In this document: positions 1 through 11,820 of the stretch, one piece after another
How positions within the stretch are numbered: the stretch's first letter is position 1
Layout of the letters: the number at the start of each line of letters is the position of its first letter
Origin: Mercenaria mercenaria
Lineage: Eukaryota; Mollusca; Bivalvia; Venerida; Veneridae
Direction: 5' to 3'
Length of the DNA: 64,000 nt
NCBI RefSeq assembly: GCF_021730395.1
Contig: NC_069362.1
Coordinates: forward strand, 85,700,001 to 85,764,000
Position numbers and translations under genes: made by a program
The notes under the pieces: model-generated
Databases searched by the model: none
What the model was told of the DNA's origin: nothing
The model's input: only the letters and a program-made list of their open reading frames with translations

Positions 1-804
1 ACAAACCAAACGGCTTTTGAAAGTAGGCGAATTGAAAGTGCAATCATTCATTACAGTTTCAATATCTGTGGCATTACATTATTGTTTAACAGTTGAATAC
101 AGATGACTGGTTTTGGTATAGGTAATGAATATTGCCTGAAAACTGTTGCCAAATGTTTGGGCACTTACTCCACCTTTCCCGGGAAACAAGCCGTAGCACA
201 CGCCTGACAAGACCTCAGTACAACGTGCATGTTTTCTTCTTTAGATTTATACAACCAATTGAGCAACTGTTTGCTACGCAGATTTGAATTGTGTCATATT
301 ATCCATGTACAATATGAATATTAATAGCATTTTCATTAATTGCTGCATGGTTTTGAATAAAGGGTCACCCACTAGGTTTTGGTCCAAATAAGCATCTTTA
401 ATTTAGTGTATATTAAACATTTGTATTTTAAGTCTATAAACATCTGTGTACCCAATATTCTTATAATTTTCATTCATTTTGCCAATCACAGTCAGACTTA
501 TAGGAAATGGAGTATAAAATGTCCAAAACACAGTTTACGTTAACACACATAAAATACTACTTTAAATCAAGAAGCTAAGCAATAAATTGAAGAAGTTCTC
601 TACAAACAAAACGAACTGAGCAGTACAAAGTATGTTTAAAGAGATTTTAAACAACCAGATATATTTTCTTTTGATTTTGGGCATTCATGTAATTCTCGCG
701 ATGCATGATATGAAATAACACGTAATAGGAAAAAAACTTAAAAAACCCTAAATTCAGTTTATACCGGACTTTTGAATGCTAGTATGAATAAATTGTAATT
801 TTAC

Positions 805-1322
805 TTCAAGTTTCAGTTCGTCTAAATCCTCCGCTGTTCTGCTAATTGCAATCACTTTAGCTCCTAGTTTTGCTAACGTTATGCTCAAGTTTCTTCCAAT
901 TCCTGTAATATGAACATATTTTATACATTTATATCGTAGCTACGTTATTGCCTTTTCAGGGTTTGAAATTATCACTGTCGGCCATCAAACTGTCGTTTAC
1001 CTGATCATTTTTCTTTTATTTTGCCAGTTTCTCACTTGTCATTTAAAGCTTTGAAATGAAAATGGATTTGAAATTTCCATATATAAGTTTCTGGTGAACC
1101 CTTTATTTTGACAGATCACGATTTTAAAGCTAATTCAAATGAAACATTTTTTTCTACGCCTGGCCTCGCGAGAGGTGTTTTTGTGTGTCTTTTTAATTTA
1201 TGTTTTACAAATAAAAATATATCGTATGACTCGAGTAAAAACAACAACAGATAATTAGATAAGAACATACCCTTTCCGGCACCAGTAACTATAACTCTTT
1301 TGTCTTGAAAATGAGTGTCCAT
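805..1322 (-). CDS. DCXR: DCXR-like short-chain dehydrogenase, copy A (5' exons 1-2 only; gene leaves the window)
   Basis: Exon 1 is 1322..1271 (52 nt), starting [18 protein letters not shown]. Exon 2 is 902..805 (98 nt), beginning at the IG of the Rossmann motif TGAGKGIG and containing ISRT, the Arg expected of NADPH-binding members. Donors (GTATGT, GTAAAA) and acceptor (TTACAG) are canonical, and intron 1 interrupts the codon after its first base as in the two neighbouring copies. The family reduces L-xylulose and alpha-dicarbonyls with NADPH in the cytosol. Exons 3-7, including the catalytic Ser-Tyr-Lys, must lie left of position 1; bases 1-804 hold no further exon that I can recognise. 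Start chosen because the same M-[DE]-x-x-F start occurs in copies B and C. Whether this copy is intact cannot be judged from here. Confidence 0.85.
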
Positions 1323-2709
1323 GTTATCCTTGTGTGTCGTCCGATAAAAATATATCTTTACTGTAGTGGAACTTATGGGTAAAACACGGGTTTGTCAAAA
1401 CATCATGGTTCAGTAACGCAGATTATGTTTTTTATTTATGGTGAAAGATGAGAGCGTAGCTCACTCAAAATGTTTTTTTTTTTACTTACCTATTCAGATG
1501 AGAAGGTCAGGCAATAACAATATCTTAAAGCTATTTGTTGATTACTGAGTATGTATACAGTATAGGGTATTCTTTAACTAAATATTGGGCGAATGTTGTT
1601 TTGTTTAGTCAATGCGTTAATTACTAGCATTTTGTTTTCAGATTTTTCAGATGCACATTAAAAGAACAGTAACACAACGTCAGGAACTTTTAGCATCTGC
1701 TCAGTATATTGACAACCAAATGTTCACGATGAATATGTTTTTGTACTTGAAAAATAGTTGTTGTTTTTTTTTTTTCATGATTTTAAAAGTTATTTTCGAA
1801 GAGTGCAATTTTTGAGTTGTTTGCAGTTTATTTTTATACTATTTATATGCATTTACTCTATTTACTATGACAGAAATTAGTCGGCCTTTTCTTTTAATAA
1901 ATAGAAGAATATCTTTGTAAAGTTTTGTTTTCTTTTATTAGCCATTTTGTTCACAGACTTTTTCAAGAAAATTTCAACAATAGTTTACATAATACAGGTA
2001 ATTGTCCTAATCAACTAACGCTATTTGTCAAAAGAAATCATGTTTTTAGGTAAAAAGGCCTTATTTATTTGTGATATTTTTACACCAATACGTTAACTTC
2101 GATGTATTGTTAAACACAAACAAGGTACATTTACAATGTTAAAATAAAGGACCGACTGTGCTTGTTTCCTCAATATGACAAGATGAAATGTACGCGTTTT
2201 AGCGAATTATGCCGAGGACAGGTGATGTTTGGAAATGTACGTTTGTGTTGATTGTTCGCCTATGAAGGCCTAAAAGCCAGTGCTTTTACACAAATAAAAA
2301 CTATAAACAGCAGTTCGTTTATTATTTGTTAAATTATGTCTCTCTTCTACACAATAATAAAGAATGTCTTAATGCTAACTATTTTATATACAAGGTGTAG
2401 AATTCTCAAAATATGTACCCGTATGGATATGTGGAAATGTTCCTGTCTATAAATGTCTTTTAAATCTTGTGTTTTCCGTAAACCCTTATAATCCTATAAC
2501 GACTCACATCACTAAAATCAACAACAATATGAAACACCGATTCTTAAACATTATGAATATTTCATTGCCCATAAACACTTCACAGAATTAATATGATATA
2601 CAAAACAGAACATCAGAATAGTTAAAAAGGTGTTTTTTCACAAACTACAGTTGTGCAAACATCTATAATAAGATAAGGTTGGATAAAGTACAGCTCAGGA
2701 TTTGTAGGA
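1323..2709. other. Intergenic DNA between reductase copies A and B
   Basis: This AT-rich stretch separates the first exon of copy A from the stop codon of copy B. I see no gene. A minus-strand AATAAA at 2323..2318 is a possible polyadenylation signal for copy B, about 390 nt beyond its stop. Confidence 0.5.
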
Positions 2710-5700
2710 CTAGAAAAACTGTAAAAGGTGTCCACCATCAACCGGCATATGAATGCCATTAATCATTGATGCTTTATCACTGAGAAGAAACACAATGGCG
2801 TCGACTACATCAATCTCCTCTGTAAGAAAAGGAAACACAGCACATGTACGACGATATTTCTAAGCATTATAGTGTTTATTTCGTAAATACAGCTGTGTCT
2901 GACAAAAAAAATCCAAACTATTATGTCTTTATGGATGTTTGTTGTTGATAGATGACAGAAAATATAATAGAAATAGTGCGGCAGAACAGAGCCTTAATCA
3001 CTTCCGTGGATGTATTACAGTAAAACATTGGAAATTTTGCATGGATTACATTCGTATAACAGGTACCTGCAAAACGTCCGTTAGGTATTCTTTTCAAAAT
3101 AGTATCAGCAACCCCTGGAGCTGACCAGGCCGCCTTTCCCATTTTCGTCATCACTACCGTTGGGTTCACACTGTTAACTCTGATCTTAGATTAAAAAAGA
3201 CTACTAAAAATGTTAGCTATATGCATATATATTACTTTTCATGCAGTGTTAAATATTGTGTTACATTGTATTGATAGTATGGTTGCATATTGTATTGAAT
3301 ATAATTTACGTACTTTTTCAAATATATAAGATTTTACATTAAAAAAGTATTTGTCTAAAACAGCTTTAAAGATTGTACATTACATTGGCAAATGATTTAT
3401 AATGATGGACACTATATAACATGATATTTACATTTATAAACGAGTAAACTGAACCAAAATGTGTCGAAGTGTAGAATTTCGTAGTGTCATTTTTAAGTTT
3501 TGATATACCAGTGTCACAATAAATCAAACGATTAAATTTATGTACAAAACATGAAATACATGTTTAACCTGATGAGGGCCAAATTCCAATGCCATTGTTT
3601 TTGTCATCATATCTAATGCTGCTTTTGTACAACCGTATGTCCCAATAGAATGTACCGCATTGATTCCTGCGATACTAGACACGTTCACAATTGCACCACC
3701 CGTTTGTTTCTCGACCATACATTTAACAACAGCCTGTAGGAAAGATAACGTAAACAGTTTCATAACATATGTTCCAATTAGTTTTCCAAATTTAGTTTTT
3801 TCATCATTACGATCTTAGAATTTGATTTTGTCATGTTGTTGTAATTACAAATAGCATCTATGAATTAATCTTAACAAAATTCTTATAGGTAAGGGGAGTG
3901 TCTACTAGAGACTACAGTACTTAAATGTATTTTAACATAAAACTAAATTGTATGCAAGAATGCTGCAAAAATTGTTTACTGTGGAAGGCCTACCTGAGAT
4001 ATATTAAATGCAGCCTTTACGTTCGTGTTGTATATACTGAATCGAAAGAAGGTAATACAGTGTTAGCTTGCAGTGTAATGGATACAGTCTAGAAACAGAT
4101 GATAAAAGTTGTGGCCATGCTAAGGCCTATTATGTAACTTGCACCAAACACTGATTTACTGTAGATTATTAATTACAAACATAGCAATAAATTACAAATG
4201 ATTATAATGAAAATAAATGATTCACCATACAGAACAGTGGTGTCAGTTCTTGATCAGCTTGATCGGCTTTACCGAAGACGTGTTTACTTAAGTTAAATCA
4301 GACAATATCTCATTATTATTCTGCAGGTATTACTTCAGGGTATGCAGTCATATTTTGTTCCTCTATCTCTGATTCATGTGGGGAAGTTTGCAGTTACTTG
4401 CGGAAAACAGGTTTGTACAGGTGCAGAATCCAGGAACACTGGTTAGGTTAACTGCCCGCCGTTACATGACCGAAATACTGCTGTAAAACGGCATTAAACA
4501 CAAAACAAACAAACAAACAAACAAACATTTTGTTTTTCTTCACAAACTGATAATTATGATTTATAACCGCCTTGAACAAGACGCTTTTACTGTCCTACGA
4601 CTCATGATAAGTTGAATAATCCAACAGAAGTTACTTACTAATCAAAGTCTTCCTCTTTAATTTCAAGATATGGTTTCTTCCTATCTACTGCGGCATTATT
4701 TACCAGCATATCCACTAGACCAATATCCTCTATCAGTTTTCTTGTACTGCTCCATTCACTTATGTCTTGAGTATGGATTTCTATTGATGAATCCTGCAAT
4801 CACAAGAATATGTTACTTTGTTAATAAAACTCTATCTATCGGTTTTGGAAAAATTACTCATTATTTAGTCATCATTTATTAAGTATCTATCTAACTGATC
4901 ACTTCACATTCACAATTCATTTCATCAAGTCTTCCAGATATCAAAGAAACTATATTGTATTTTTAGAATGTAGATAGTGACAACATTTATGTGAACATTC
5001 TTGCTTCATACTTAATATTAAAGCGACTACCCCATACATTGTGAATTGTATTTTTCTTTTTTAAAAATATCACCGAAAGTCAAAATGGCACCACTATTTC
5101 ATACATATACATGAAACTAAATGATTGATAAGTTTCCAGTTTCCAGACTTACAGAAACATTCAAGTTTTCCCACGCATTTTTATAAACCGTTACAACGCT
5201 TTAGTTTGTAAACATTGGCTTTATTTTGTAAACATTGATATAAATATAGAATGAGACGCGACATTATTTTATGACACTTACATCACGTGGGCAGCAAATA
5301 ATACACTGTGCACGCGTTTATTATGCTTCTTATAATAGAGCGGTTAAGTATCTATAGGTATAGCACAGTATTGTGTCGTTTTTGATTAAAGAATAAACAA
5401 ACAAACAAAAACAATAAGTAGCACTCTCGTTTAAAGTGAAGATATACGCTGGATATCGAAAGATGGCTTGACGGCGTTGTAGATGAAATTTGAAAAATAA
5501 AATAAGGTTAGATGCAGTACTCGAACAATCAACACCGAGACTGGCAGGTAAACGATTTGTCCGCGCAGCTACTTGCAAATGCGATATAAGTTGAATTATA
5601 AAGTAATTTATCATGCAACTACTATGCAAACTGCAAAATGCCTGATATCACTTTCTTGATACCTTATTTTGATATCAGGTCATTGAACTGATATCAAAAT

Positions 5701-8333
5701 TAAGCACCTCCCATATTGATGGACTAATTTGAATGTTCAAGTCCGTAAACTATGAATTTATTAATTTCTGCTTCAAAAGTCAACCTTTACGAGATAAGAG
5801 ATGAGGACATATATTGTTCTAGTTAGGTTGTATGAGTTTCATGATAAATAGAATAACATACAACTGTCTTTTGATATCAAAGTTATCAGGCTCGGCAGAT
5901 ATGGACGGAAAGGATTCGGTTCCCTCACCCCTTCAAGTTCAATGCTAAGCATGCTCGGATCCAAGGAGGGACTCCCTCCCCAACCGGAAAATCCAAAAAA
6001 GAAAAAGAAAAGAAGAGAAGAAGGGAAGAAAATAGTTTTTCGAAAAGGCAACAATAGGACCGCATTCAAATGTTGTGTGACTGCTGCTGCATACGACCTT
6101 GACGTAATTCATATTTATATTAATTATCTCAAAGAAACAAAGAATTTTACATTAAAGAAAACTTAATCTTAAGTTAACTGGTGAGTTCATAAAAACGTGA
6201 AAATAAAAGGTACATTAGTTAAAAAATTGCAGTGGAAAATGTGTTTTTAAGCTCCTAAAATGCCTCAGAATGCAGGAAATTAAGCTCTGAATATCAAAAT
6301 TTTCCAGGGTGAGGGGGGTGGGGGGAGGGGATACCCCGGACCCTTTAGCTGTTCGGCTACTTTTGTATTTCAGCATGTTCAACAAAAACTTATTGGCAAC
6401 CCTGACTTGTAAACGGCTAGCATCCGCACATTCAAGTCACATCAAATTATTAAGTGTATAAAGACACATGTTTGTCATAGTGAGGGTTCGATCGGACCCC
6501 CTCTGAGAAAATTGGATGGATTTGCGCATGCTAAGGACAATAGTGTCCTGCCTTCGTTTTATATTATTGTTTTATGTAGTTACATTTTCAAAACGTCAAA
6601 ACTACGCGATACCTATACTCATACGCTCTATTGATTACTAGTATCATTTTCTCACTGTCACCTGATGTTTGCAAGGTAGTCGCTGAAGGCCTGGGATTCC
6701 GTATCATTACTAACCGGAAAAGTCCTATCAGAAATGGTACACGAATGATTATATTTTTTATTTATTAGGAAAACAAAGATTTTGGACAGTGTTCTATGAA
6801 AAAATACATTATTAGAACAATAAATATGCCACTTAAAGGTCAATATAGGTAAACGTTTGATTTTATAAATTCTCACACCACGATGTGGGGGTTAGTCACT
6901 TTAAAAGCATAATACACTTGAGAAAATGAGTCATCTGCAGAAAAAAATGTGCAAATATTAGACTCATTCTAATGACAATATTCTTGTCCTCGTGACAATC
7001 TTTTGGATTTAACAGAGCTTTAATGGTTTCGTATGTATTCTTGGGAGAGATTAATTACACAACGAAACGCTTCAGACGCGTTTTAAAAATATTCATTTGG
7101 TGATTGGTCAAATGTATTACTCTTTCAATGGAAATATTTGATATCATTTTCTTTGCGGTACATCAACTGAAATGTACCATTTTCCATACCATTAGCTATT
7201 TCTATTCTGCAATGGCGTACATTAAGCTTTCCTTATAAATGCTCTACATTTCTAACTAGTACCATCTTAACAGATAATCAACTGACTGGCACAGTGAGGA
7301 TAATGAAAGATGCCCTATCTTCTGATATAACTTATTCTAATTAAAGCATTCGCCTTCTAACAAGATTTTAATTGGAAGTAAAACCGTTATATATGAATTA
7401 ATGGGTACATTTTTATAATTTAAAATATGATATTTGCCTCAAGTTTCAAGTTGTCTAAATCCTCCGTAGTTCTACTTATTGCTATTACTTTAGCTCCTGA
7501 TTTTGCCAGCTTTATGCACAGTAGCCTTCCAATCCCTGAAACAAAACAATAAAACTATAAAACAAATGTGTTTTATGTTTCAAAACATATCGTAGAAGAT
7601 CTTAGTATTGGGAGGAAAATACCGAAATTATTCTTGCCAAGTCAAGATATCTTTCCTCATGTGACCAAATAAAGACAGCGGAAAATTTCAGTTTTTTGAC
7701 ACGGTTAATGCATAACAGGTCTTAAGAATATACTGTAGACACATTGTGAGTGATATGATGAAATATTCATTTAGCCAAAGGTCTTGTAATGGCTCCCGTA
7801 TATGTTCAGATACATTAAAAGGTGCGTTACTTATATCGATTAGTGTCATTTATATTTATATTTTACAATGTTTTACATCAAGTCACGACCAAAGACATCA
7901 GTAGAATATCCATTTTGTTTAAAATGAGAAAAACTGATGAGAAATATAAACAGTAATACTCCTTATTTTATCATTTGTACCAGTTAAGCGACGATATATC
8001 TTGCAGTATTCCGGTTTACGCCGCATAGTAAAATAATGAGTGCAAAATGACCTCCAATATTCCTAACTAAATACAACATTTGTCACTCTGAGTATCTGCA
8101 TTTGTAAAACATATAGCTGAACAAATGTCAGTGTTGTCATGGTGATATATACATGTTATAAGTCTATTTAGAACCCAAGATAATAGTATGTTTAATGCAT
8201 GCCTTTGCCCGCTCCTGTAATGTAACAATAACTTGTTTTCCTTCAATTTATAACCAATATAATAGAAAGTTTTATGCATACCTTTGCCCGCTCCCGTAAC
8301 AATGACACGTTTTCCTTGAAAATAGGGATCCAT
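2710..8333 (-). CDS. DCXR: DCXR-like L-xylulose/dicarbonyl reductase, copy B (complete, 7 exons, 246 aa)
   Basis: Exons on the minus strand: 8333..8282, 7535..7438, 4793..4639, 4036..3994, 3733..3569, 3184..3067, 2819..2710; together 741 nt, 246 aa plus TAG. Human DCXR is 244 aa. Visible motifs: TGAGKGIG cofactor loop (residues 13-20), ISRT after beta-2, NNAA (82-85), and the full catalytic tetrad Asn107, Ser136, Tyr149, Lys153 (YGCTK), at the human numbering. The exon 6 segment [10 protein letters not shown] and the C-terminal PVDGG are also typical. The family reduces L-xylulose to xylitol and detoxifies dicarbonyls with NADPH. Oddities: intron 2 starts with GC rather than GT (GAG|GCAAAT), and a decayed second copy of the exon-1 donor region lies just inside intron 1. 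An in-frame ATG 39 nt upstream exists, but MDPYF matches the paralogs. Introns 2 and 3 are long (2.6 and 0.6 kb). Likely functional. Confidence 0.92.
4375..4526 (+). mobile_element. SINE 3' part inside intron of reductase copy B
   Basis: A segment reading ATGACCGAAATACTG, then AACGGCATTAAACAC, ends in a run of (AAAC)n at about 4500-4526. This tail and its preceding body (GGTTAACTGCCCGCCGTT) match the 3' end style of bivalve tRNA-derived SINEs. No A/B-box head is recognisable, so the copy is 5'-truncated. It sits in intron 3, opposite to the gene. Confidence 0.65.
5640..7437. other. Intron 2 interior of copy B with G-rich tract
   Basis: Part of the 2.6-kb second intron. It holds a purine-rich stretch at 5990-6035 and a run of four G-blocks at about 6306-6330 that fits a G-quadruplex pattern on the plus strand (template strand of the gene is plus). 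No gene or recognisable mobile element seen. Confidence 0.35.
8199..8333 (-). repeat. Tandem duplication of the exon-1/donor region of reductase copy B
   Basis: The sequence over the 3' half of exon 1 and its splice donor (about 8320..8243) is repeated immediately downstream at about 8242..8165, period about 78 bp. Both copies contain GGAGCGGGCAAAGG; the real one continues GTATGC (8281 onward), the second continues as GGCATGC, so the second donor is GC and its reading frame is disturbed by a few extra bases. The duplicate is therefore probably a non-used or alternative donor. Confidence 0.75.
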
Positions 8334-8729
8334 TATTTTGCCAGATGAAATATTATTTGATTCTTTTTGCAAAGAAACATTGAATTACATTTTGTAGGTC
8401 AGGACCGTGTTGTGCTATCTGATATGATTGCAGATAAATGTGCAACGAGGTCATAGCATATAAAATGTAAACATTGAACTTAGTTTACAAACGGAATGAC
8501 ATAGATTTAAACATCACCACAAAAGTCTACGTTCTATCTCGTTTTATACACAGCAATATCAAATATTACATTGTAAGAAGAAGGGAAAAGGGACCTTCAA
8601 GTCTTGTACCAGAAAAAAATCGTAGCTTCAGCGTAATGATAAAAGATTTCTTGGTCAGTTTCGAAAGAGTCGTAGTTTGAATTGGGTTATTGTGTACAGG
8701 GATGGTAATAAGTGAATGCGCTGGCATCA

Positions 8730-8965
8730 CCTATCTTGATGGGGAGAGCGTTCCATCTTCTAGAGGAGTAGTATATGCAAAACTAAAGCTGCCAAACTTG
8801 ATGGTTTGAGCCATTTGCTCCTATTCGGTGTGTATAACTCCGGCATGTCCTTAATTGTAGGAGTGAGTCTGTGTGTTACAAGCGTAGCCAAGGAAACTTC
8901 AGTATCGGGGTAATATGGCTGTGGCGGGGACGTCCTAGTTACAATGCTGTTTTGTACTTCCAATG
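8730..8965 (-). pseudogene. LINE reverse transcriptase C-terminal relic
   Basis: The minus strand reads ...PELYTPNRS... followed, in shifting frames, by FGSFSFAYTTP and WNALPIKIG. The order YTPxRS, a Phe/Tyr-rich stretch, then WN(A/S)LP is the usual end of LINE (L2/CR1-like) ORF2 proteins. It is short and frameshifted. The family call is by motif memory only. Confidence 0.4.
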
Positions 8966-9338
8966 TTAAAGTGTGTCATTTATGGTGTTAAATAAATCAG
9001 CCAATAGTATAGGCCCCTCTTTGAAAATACAGATAATTGTCAAACTGCAATCGGTTTGTTTGTATGAGTTAAATTTAAACGAGCTTTTGGATTGATTTAA
9101 TACAAGTAGGAAATGGCACTGGAGTCCTTGCTGCATGTATTATGTTATCAATATCAAAATCTTTTGTCACTGGTGTCACCCCGGTATTGATGTACTTCCG
9201 GGTCGGTGTATTCAAGGAAAAAGTTCTTTAAAATTGTGATGTCCCCAATAATTTCCAAGTGTCAATTTACTTTAGTAAAACAATGTTTGAGTCCAAACGT
9301 AGAACTACTCGACGCTGTTCCCAAGTGTCCGGTCAAGA

Positions 9339-9535
9339 TGAGCAGGCGGAAGGGAACCAGTCACGTGGAGCAGTCTACAGAGGTCAAGTCACGTTAAGCA
9401 GGTTACAGAGAATCAGTCGCGTTGGACAGTCAACAGAAGTCCAGTCTTGTTGAGCCGTCTACAGATACGCAGTTATGTTAAACAGTCTACATAGGTCTAG
9501 CAGCGTTGAACAGTCGAGGGTCACAATCGCGTCTA
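9339..9535 (+). repeat. 28-bp minisatellite, about 7 degenerate units
   Basis: Units follow the pattern GAGCAGTCTACAGAGGTCAA + GTCACGTT, repeated about seven times with 15-30% variation, and end abruptly at the start of the Penelope-like element. The unit length is not a multiple of three, so the short open frames here (9206-9453) are not likely proteins. Confidence 0.8.
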
Positions 9536-9541
9536 CCAGTC

Positions 9542-9671
9542 TTCAGCAGAATTATGTTTTTCAGATGTAGGGGTAAATTTAAGACCCATCAACAAGACAC
9601 TTTTTTCAACATCATTAAGTTTAAGATTAGAAAAAATTACCCCAACATCTGAAAAACATAATTCTGCTGAA
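9542..9671. repeat. Inverted repeat at the 5' end of the Penelope-like element
   Basis: Arms 9542-9576 and 9637-9671 are complementary at 34 of 35 positions, separated by a 60-bp loop. The right arm is in the sense of the element (it reads in frame with the reverse-transcriptase N-terminus), so the left arm is an inverted copy of element sequence, as seen in 5' inversions of Penelope-like elements. Confidence 0.85.
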
Positions 9672-10469
9672 TTAATTAATGACATGGAGGAATTTTTTCG
9701 TAAAATTAGATTAAATGAATTTTTGAGAATGAAGTATGTACAAACAATTCTTTAGTTAAAAATAAGTCAAATTTTATGCCTCCAAGTGGACGCAATGAAA
9801 AACTAGATACATATATAACAACAACCAAAACAATGTGTTTAAATATTTCTAATTCATTTCCTATTAGATTTTGACTGCAGATCTAGCACATTTTATGGTT
9901 TACCAAAAATTCGCAAAAGCACTTTAATTCAAAACATTTGTAAAAATATTAATTCTGAATACATTGAGGTGGTAGATCCTCAAGATTTAAAATTTCGTCC
10001 AATAGTAGCTGGCCCTAACTGTGAAACAAGTCGCCTTAGCTGCTTTTTAGATATTTTACTTAAACCATTTCTAAATAAAGTACAAAGTTATTTAAGGGAT
10101 AATATAGAATTCCTTAATTTTTTACCTGAAACAATGCCAAAAGACACTATATTAGTTTCATTCGATGTTGTTAGTTAATATTCTAACATTCCACATGAAT
10201 TAGGTCTAGAAGCCATATCATTTTGGTTGAATAAACACCCTCATTTACTCCATGAGAGGTTCAATAAACACTTTATTCTTGATGGTTTGAAAATTGTTTT
10301 AAGTAATAACAATTTTTCTTTTAATTCTTTGTTTTTTAATCAAACTAAAGGCACAGCTATGGGCACAAAAGTTGCACCTACATATGCCACTTTGGTCCTT
10401 GGTTTTTTGGAAGAACAATTATATGAAAAAGCGAAACAGGTAAAGGATGAATAATTTGCTTATTATATC

Positions 10470-11531
10470 ATGGAACAGTGGAAAAGATACTTGGATGATT
10501 GTTTTATATTTTGGAAACTATCATTTGAAGATTTAGAACTTTTTGAAAAAATGCTGACTTCACTTCATAAAGATATAAGTTTTAAAAAGCAACAGAGTGC
10601 CGGTAGTCTGCCATTTCTGGATATTTTAGTTATAAAAGAAGGGACAGTAATTTCCACAGATATTTACTTTAAAGTTACTGATTCTAAACAACTCTTAAAT
10701 TTTAAGTCTTGTCACCCTAAGCACACTAAAACTAATATTCCTTTTTCTTTAGCTCGTAGACTGTGTACTATTATTTCGGACAAAAATATACTTAACACAA
10801 GATTAATAGAATTAGCTTCTAATCTGATTAAAAATAAATACCCAGTACAAGTTATAAAAACAGGAATCATAAAAGCTATGCAAATACCTAAAAGTACTTT
10901 ATTATCAGTAAAGGAAAATAAAGAAGAAAAAATCACGCCATATATTTCTACATTTAATCCTAAAAATAGAGAATTATTTGGAATTATAAAAAATAACATG
11001 GAAATTTTAAATTCTGATTCCACCATGAAGAAAATAATAGATAATACCAAATTAATCAAGTGCAAAAGACAATTACCCAACCTTAAACGTATTCTTGTTA
11101 AATCAGAATTTAATGAAAATGTCACCCCACCTTCAGTTAAAAAATGTAATGAACCACGTTGTGGGTTATGTAAACACATTGTAGAAGGTTCTACTTTAAA
11201 ATTAAATAATAAAATTTTTCATGTAAAAGAAAACATGGATTGTACTGTTCAAAATGTTCTGTATGTTTTGATTTGCAATGGATGCAAAGAGTTTTATATT
11301 GGTCAAACAGGTGATAAATTAAGAAACAGAAGAACAGTTCATGATCAGCAAATAAGAGACCCATCAACAAGACAATTGCCTGTTAGTGAACATTTAGATC
11401 TATGCTCTAAAATGGACCCACAGTATTTAATTTGTCCTTTTTATAAGTTTCATAATAATAATGTTTCAGCTAGGTTGTCTAAGGAACGTTACTTTTTTGA
11501 TATATTTAAGCCAAAACTAAACAAATATTGA
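10470..11531 (+). CDS. Penelope-like element: end of reverse transcriptase, zinc linker and GIY-YIG nuclease (353 aa open segment)
   Basis: The longest open segment of the element. Residues 7-10 are YLDD, the catalytic reverse-transcriptase box, followed by the thumb region. C226-x4-C231-x2-C234 with H236 forms the CCH-type zinc linker seen in Penelope-like proteins. Residues 263-291 carry the GIY-YIG signature (VLYVLIC ... FYIGQT ... LRNR ... H). The family uses the nuclease to nick the target and the reverse transcriptase for target-primed copying. A 155-aa open frame on the opposite strand (10712-11179) is a shadow. Confidence 0.9.
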   Translation: MEQWKRYLDDCFIFWKLSFEDLELFEKMLTSLHKDISFKKQQSAGSLPFLDILVIKEGTVISTDIYFKVTDSKQLLNFKSCHPKHTKTNIPFSLARRLCTIISDKNILNTRLIELASNLIKNKYPVQVIKTGIIKAMQIPKSTLLSVKENKEEKITPYISTFNPKNRELFGIIKNNMEILNSDSTMKKIIDNTKLIKCKRQLPNLKRILVKSEFNENVTPPSVKKCNEPRCGLCKHIVEGSTLKLNNKIFHVKENMDCTVQNVLYVLICNGCKEFYIGQTGDKLRNRRTVHDQQIRDPSTRQLPVSEHLDLCSKMDPQYLICPFYKFHNNNVSARLSKERYFFDIFKPKLNKY

Positions 11532-11820
11532 TGACGTCATAAAATAACGTTGCATACACATGTGTACACATGTGACGTTGCGTAGCAACTACACATTTTT
11601 TTATATGTCTGCCCTGATGATTATGACAGAAATACAGATAGAGGAAACCCTTTGGATGTTTTTCTTTTTTATTACTTGTTTTAAAGTTACTGATTCTAAA
11701 CAACTCTTAAATTTTAAGTCTTGTCATCCTAAGCACCTAAAACTAATATTCCTTTTTCTTTAGCTCGTAGACTGTGTACTATTATTTCGGACAACTTTAC
11801 TTTATTATATACTTGTCCAG
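11532..11820 (+). repeat. Penelope 3' flank: hairpin, possible hammerhead core, and partial second element copy
   Basis: Directly after the stop are GACGTCAT, the self-complementary tract ACACATGTGTACACATGTG, and the hairpin GTTGCGTAGCAAC. CTGATGA (11614-11620) followed by GAAAC (11644-11648) and CCCTTTGG resembles the conserved core of the minimal hammerhead ribozymes described in Penelope-like elements, but stem II pairing is poor. From 11680 to 11796 the sequence repeats 10670-10785 of the coding region almost exactly, so a second, deleted copy follows in tandem. Confidence 0.6.

Larger units (their letters stand above)
9542..11810 (+). mobile_element. Penelope-like element (reverse transcriptase + GIY-YIG), degraded
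   Basis: Reverse-transcriptase blocks run in order from about 9640 to 10650: FRPIVAGPNC, ILVSFDVVS, GTAMGTKVAPTYA, and YLDD. A zinc-binding linker and a GIY-YIG nuclease follow up to 11531. This domain order defines Penelope-like elements, a class of retroelements distinct from LTR and LINE types. The coding region has a small number of breaks, so this copy looks dead. The 5' end is marked by a 35-bp inverted repeat, and the 3' flank (11680-11796) carries a second partial copy of the element. It sits between reductase copies B and C. Confidence 0.93.

Noticed and set aside
5839-6166. Opposed frames in the purine-rich tract
   Set aside because: Low-complexity Lys/Phe-rich translations within intron 2 of reductase copy B.
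8334-8372. Upstream start for reductase copy B (MQKESNN...)
   Set aside because: The paralogs begin at M-[DE]-x-x-F; the upstream residues are not conserved.
10712-11179. 155-codon minus-strand frame
   Set aside because: Antisense shadow of the Penelope-like coding region.
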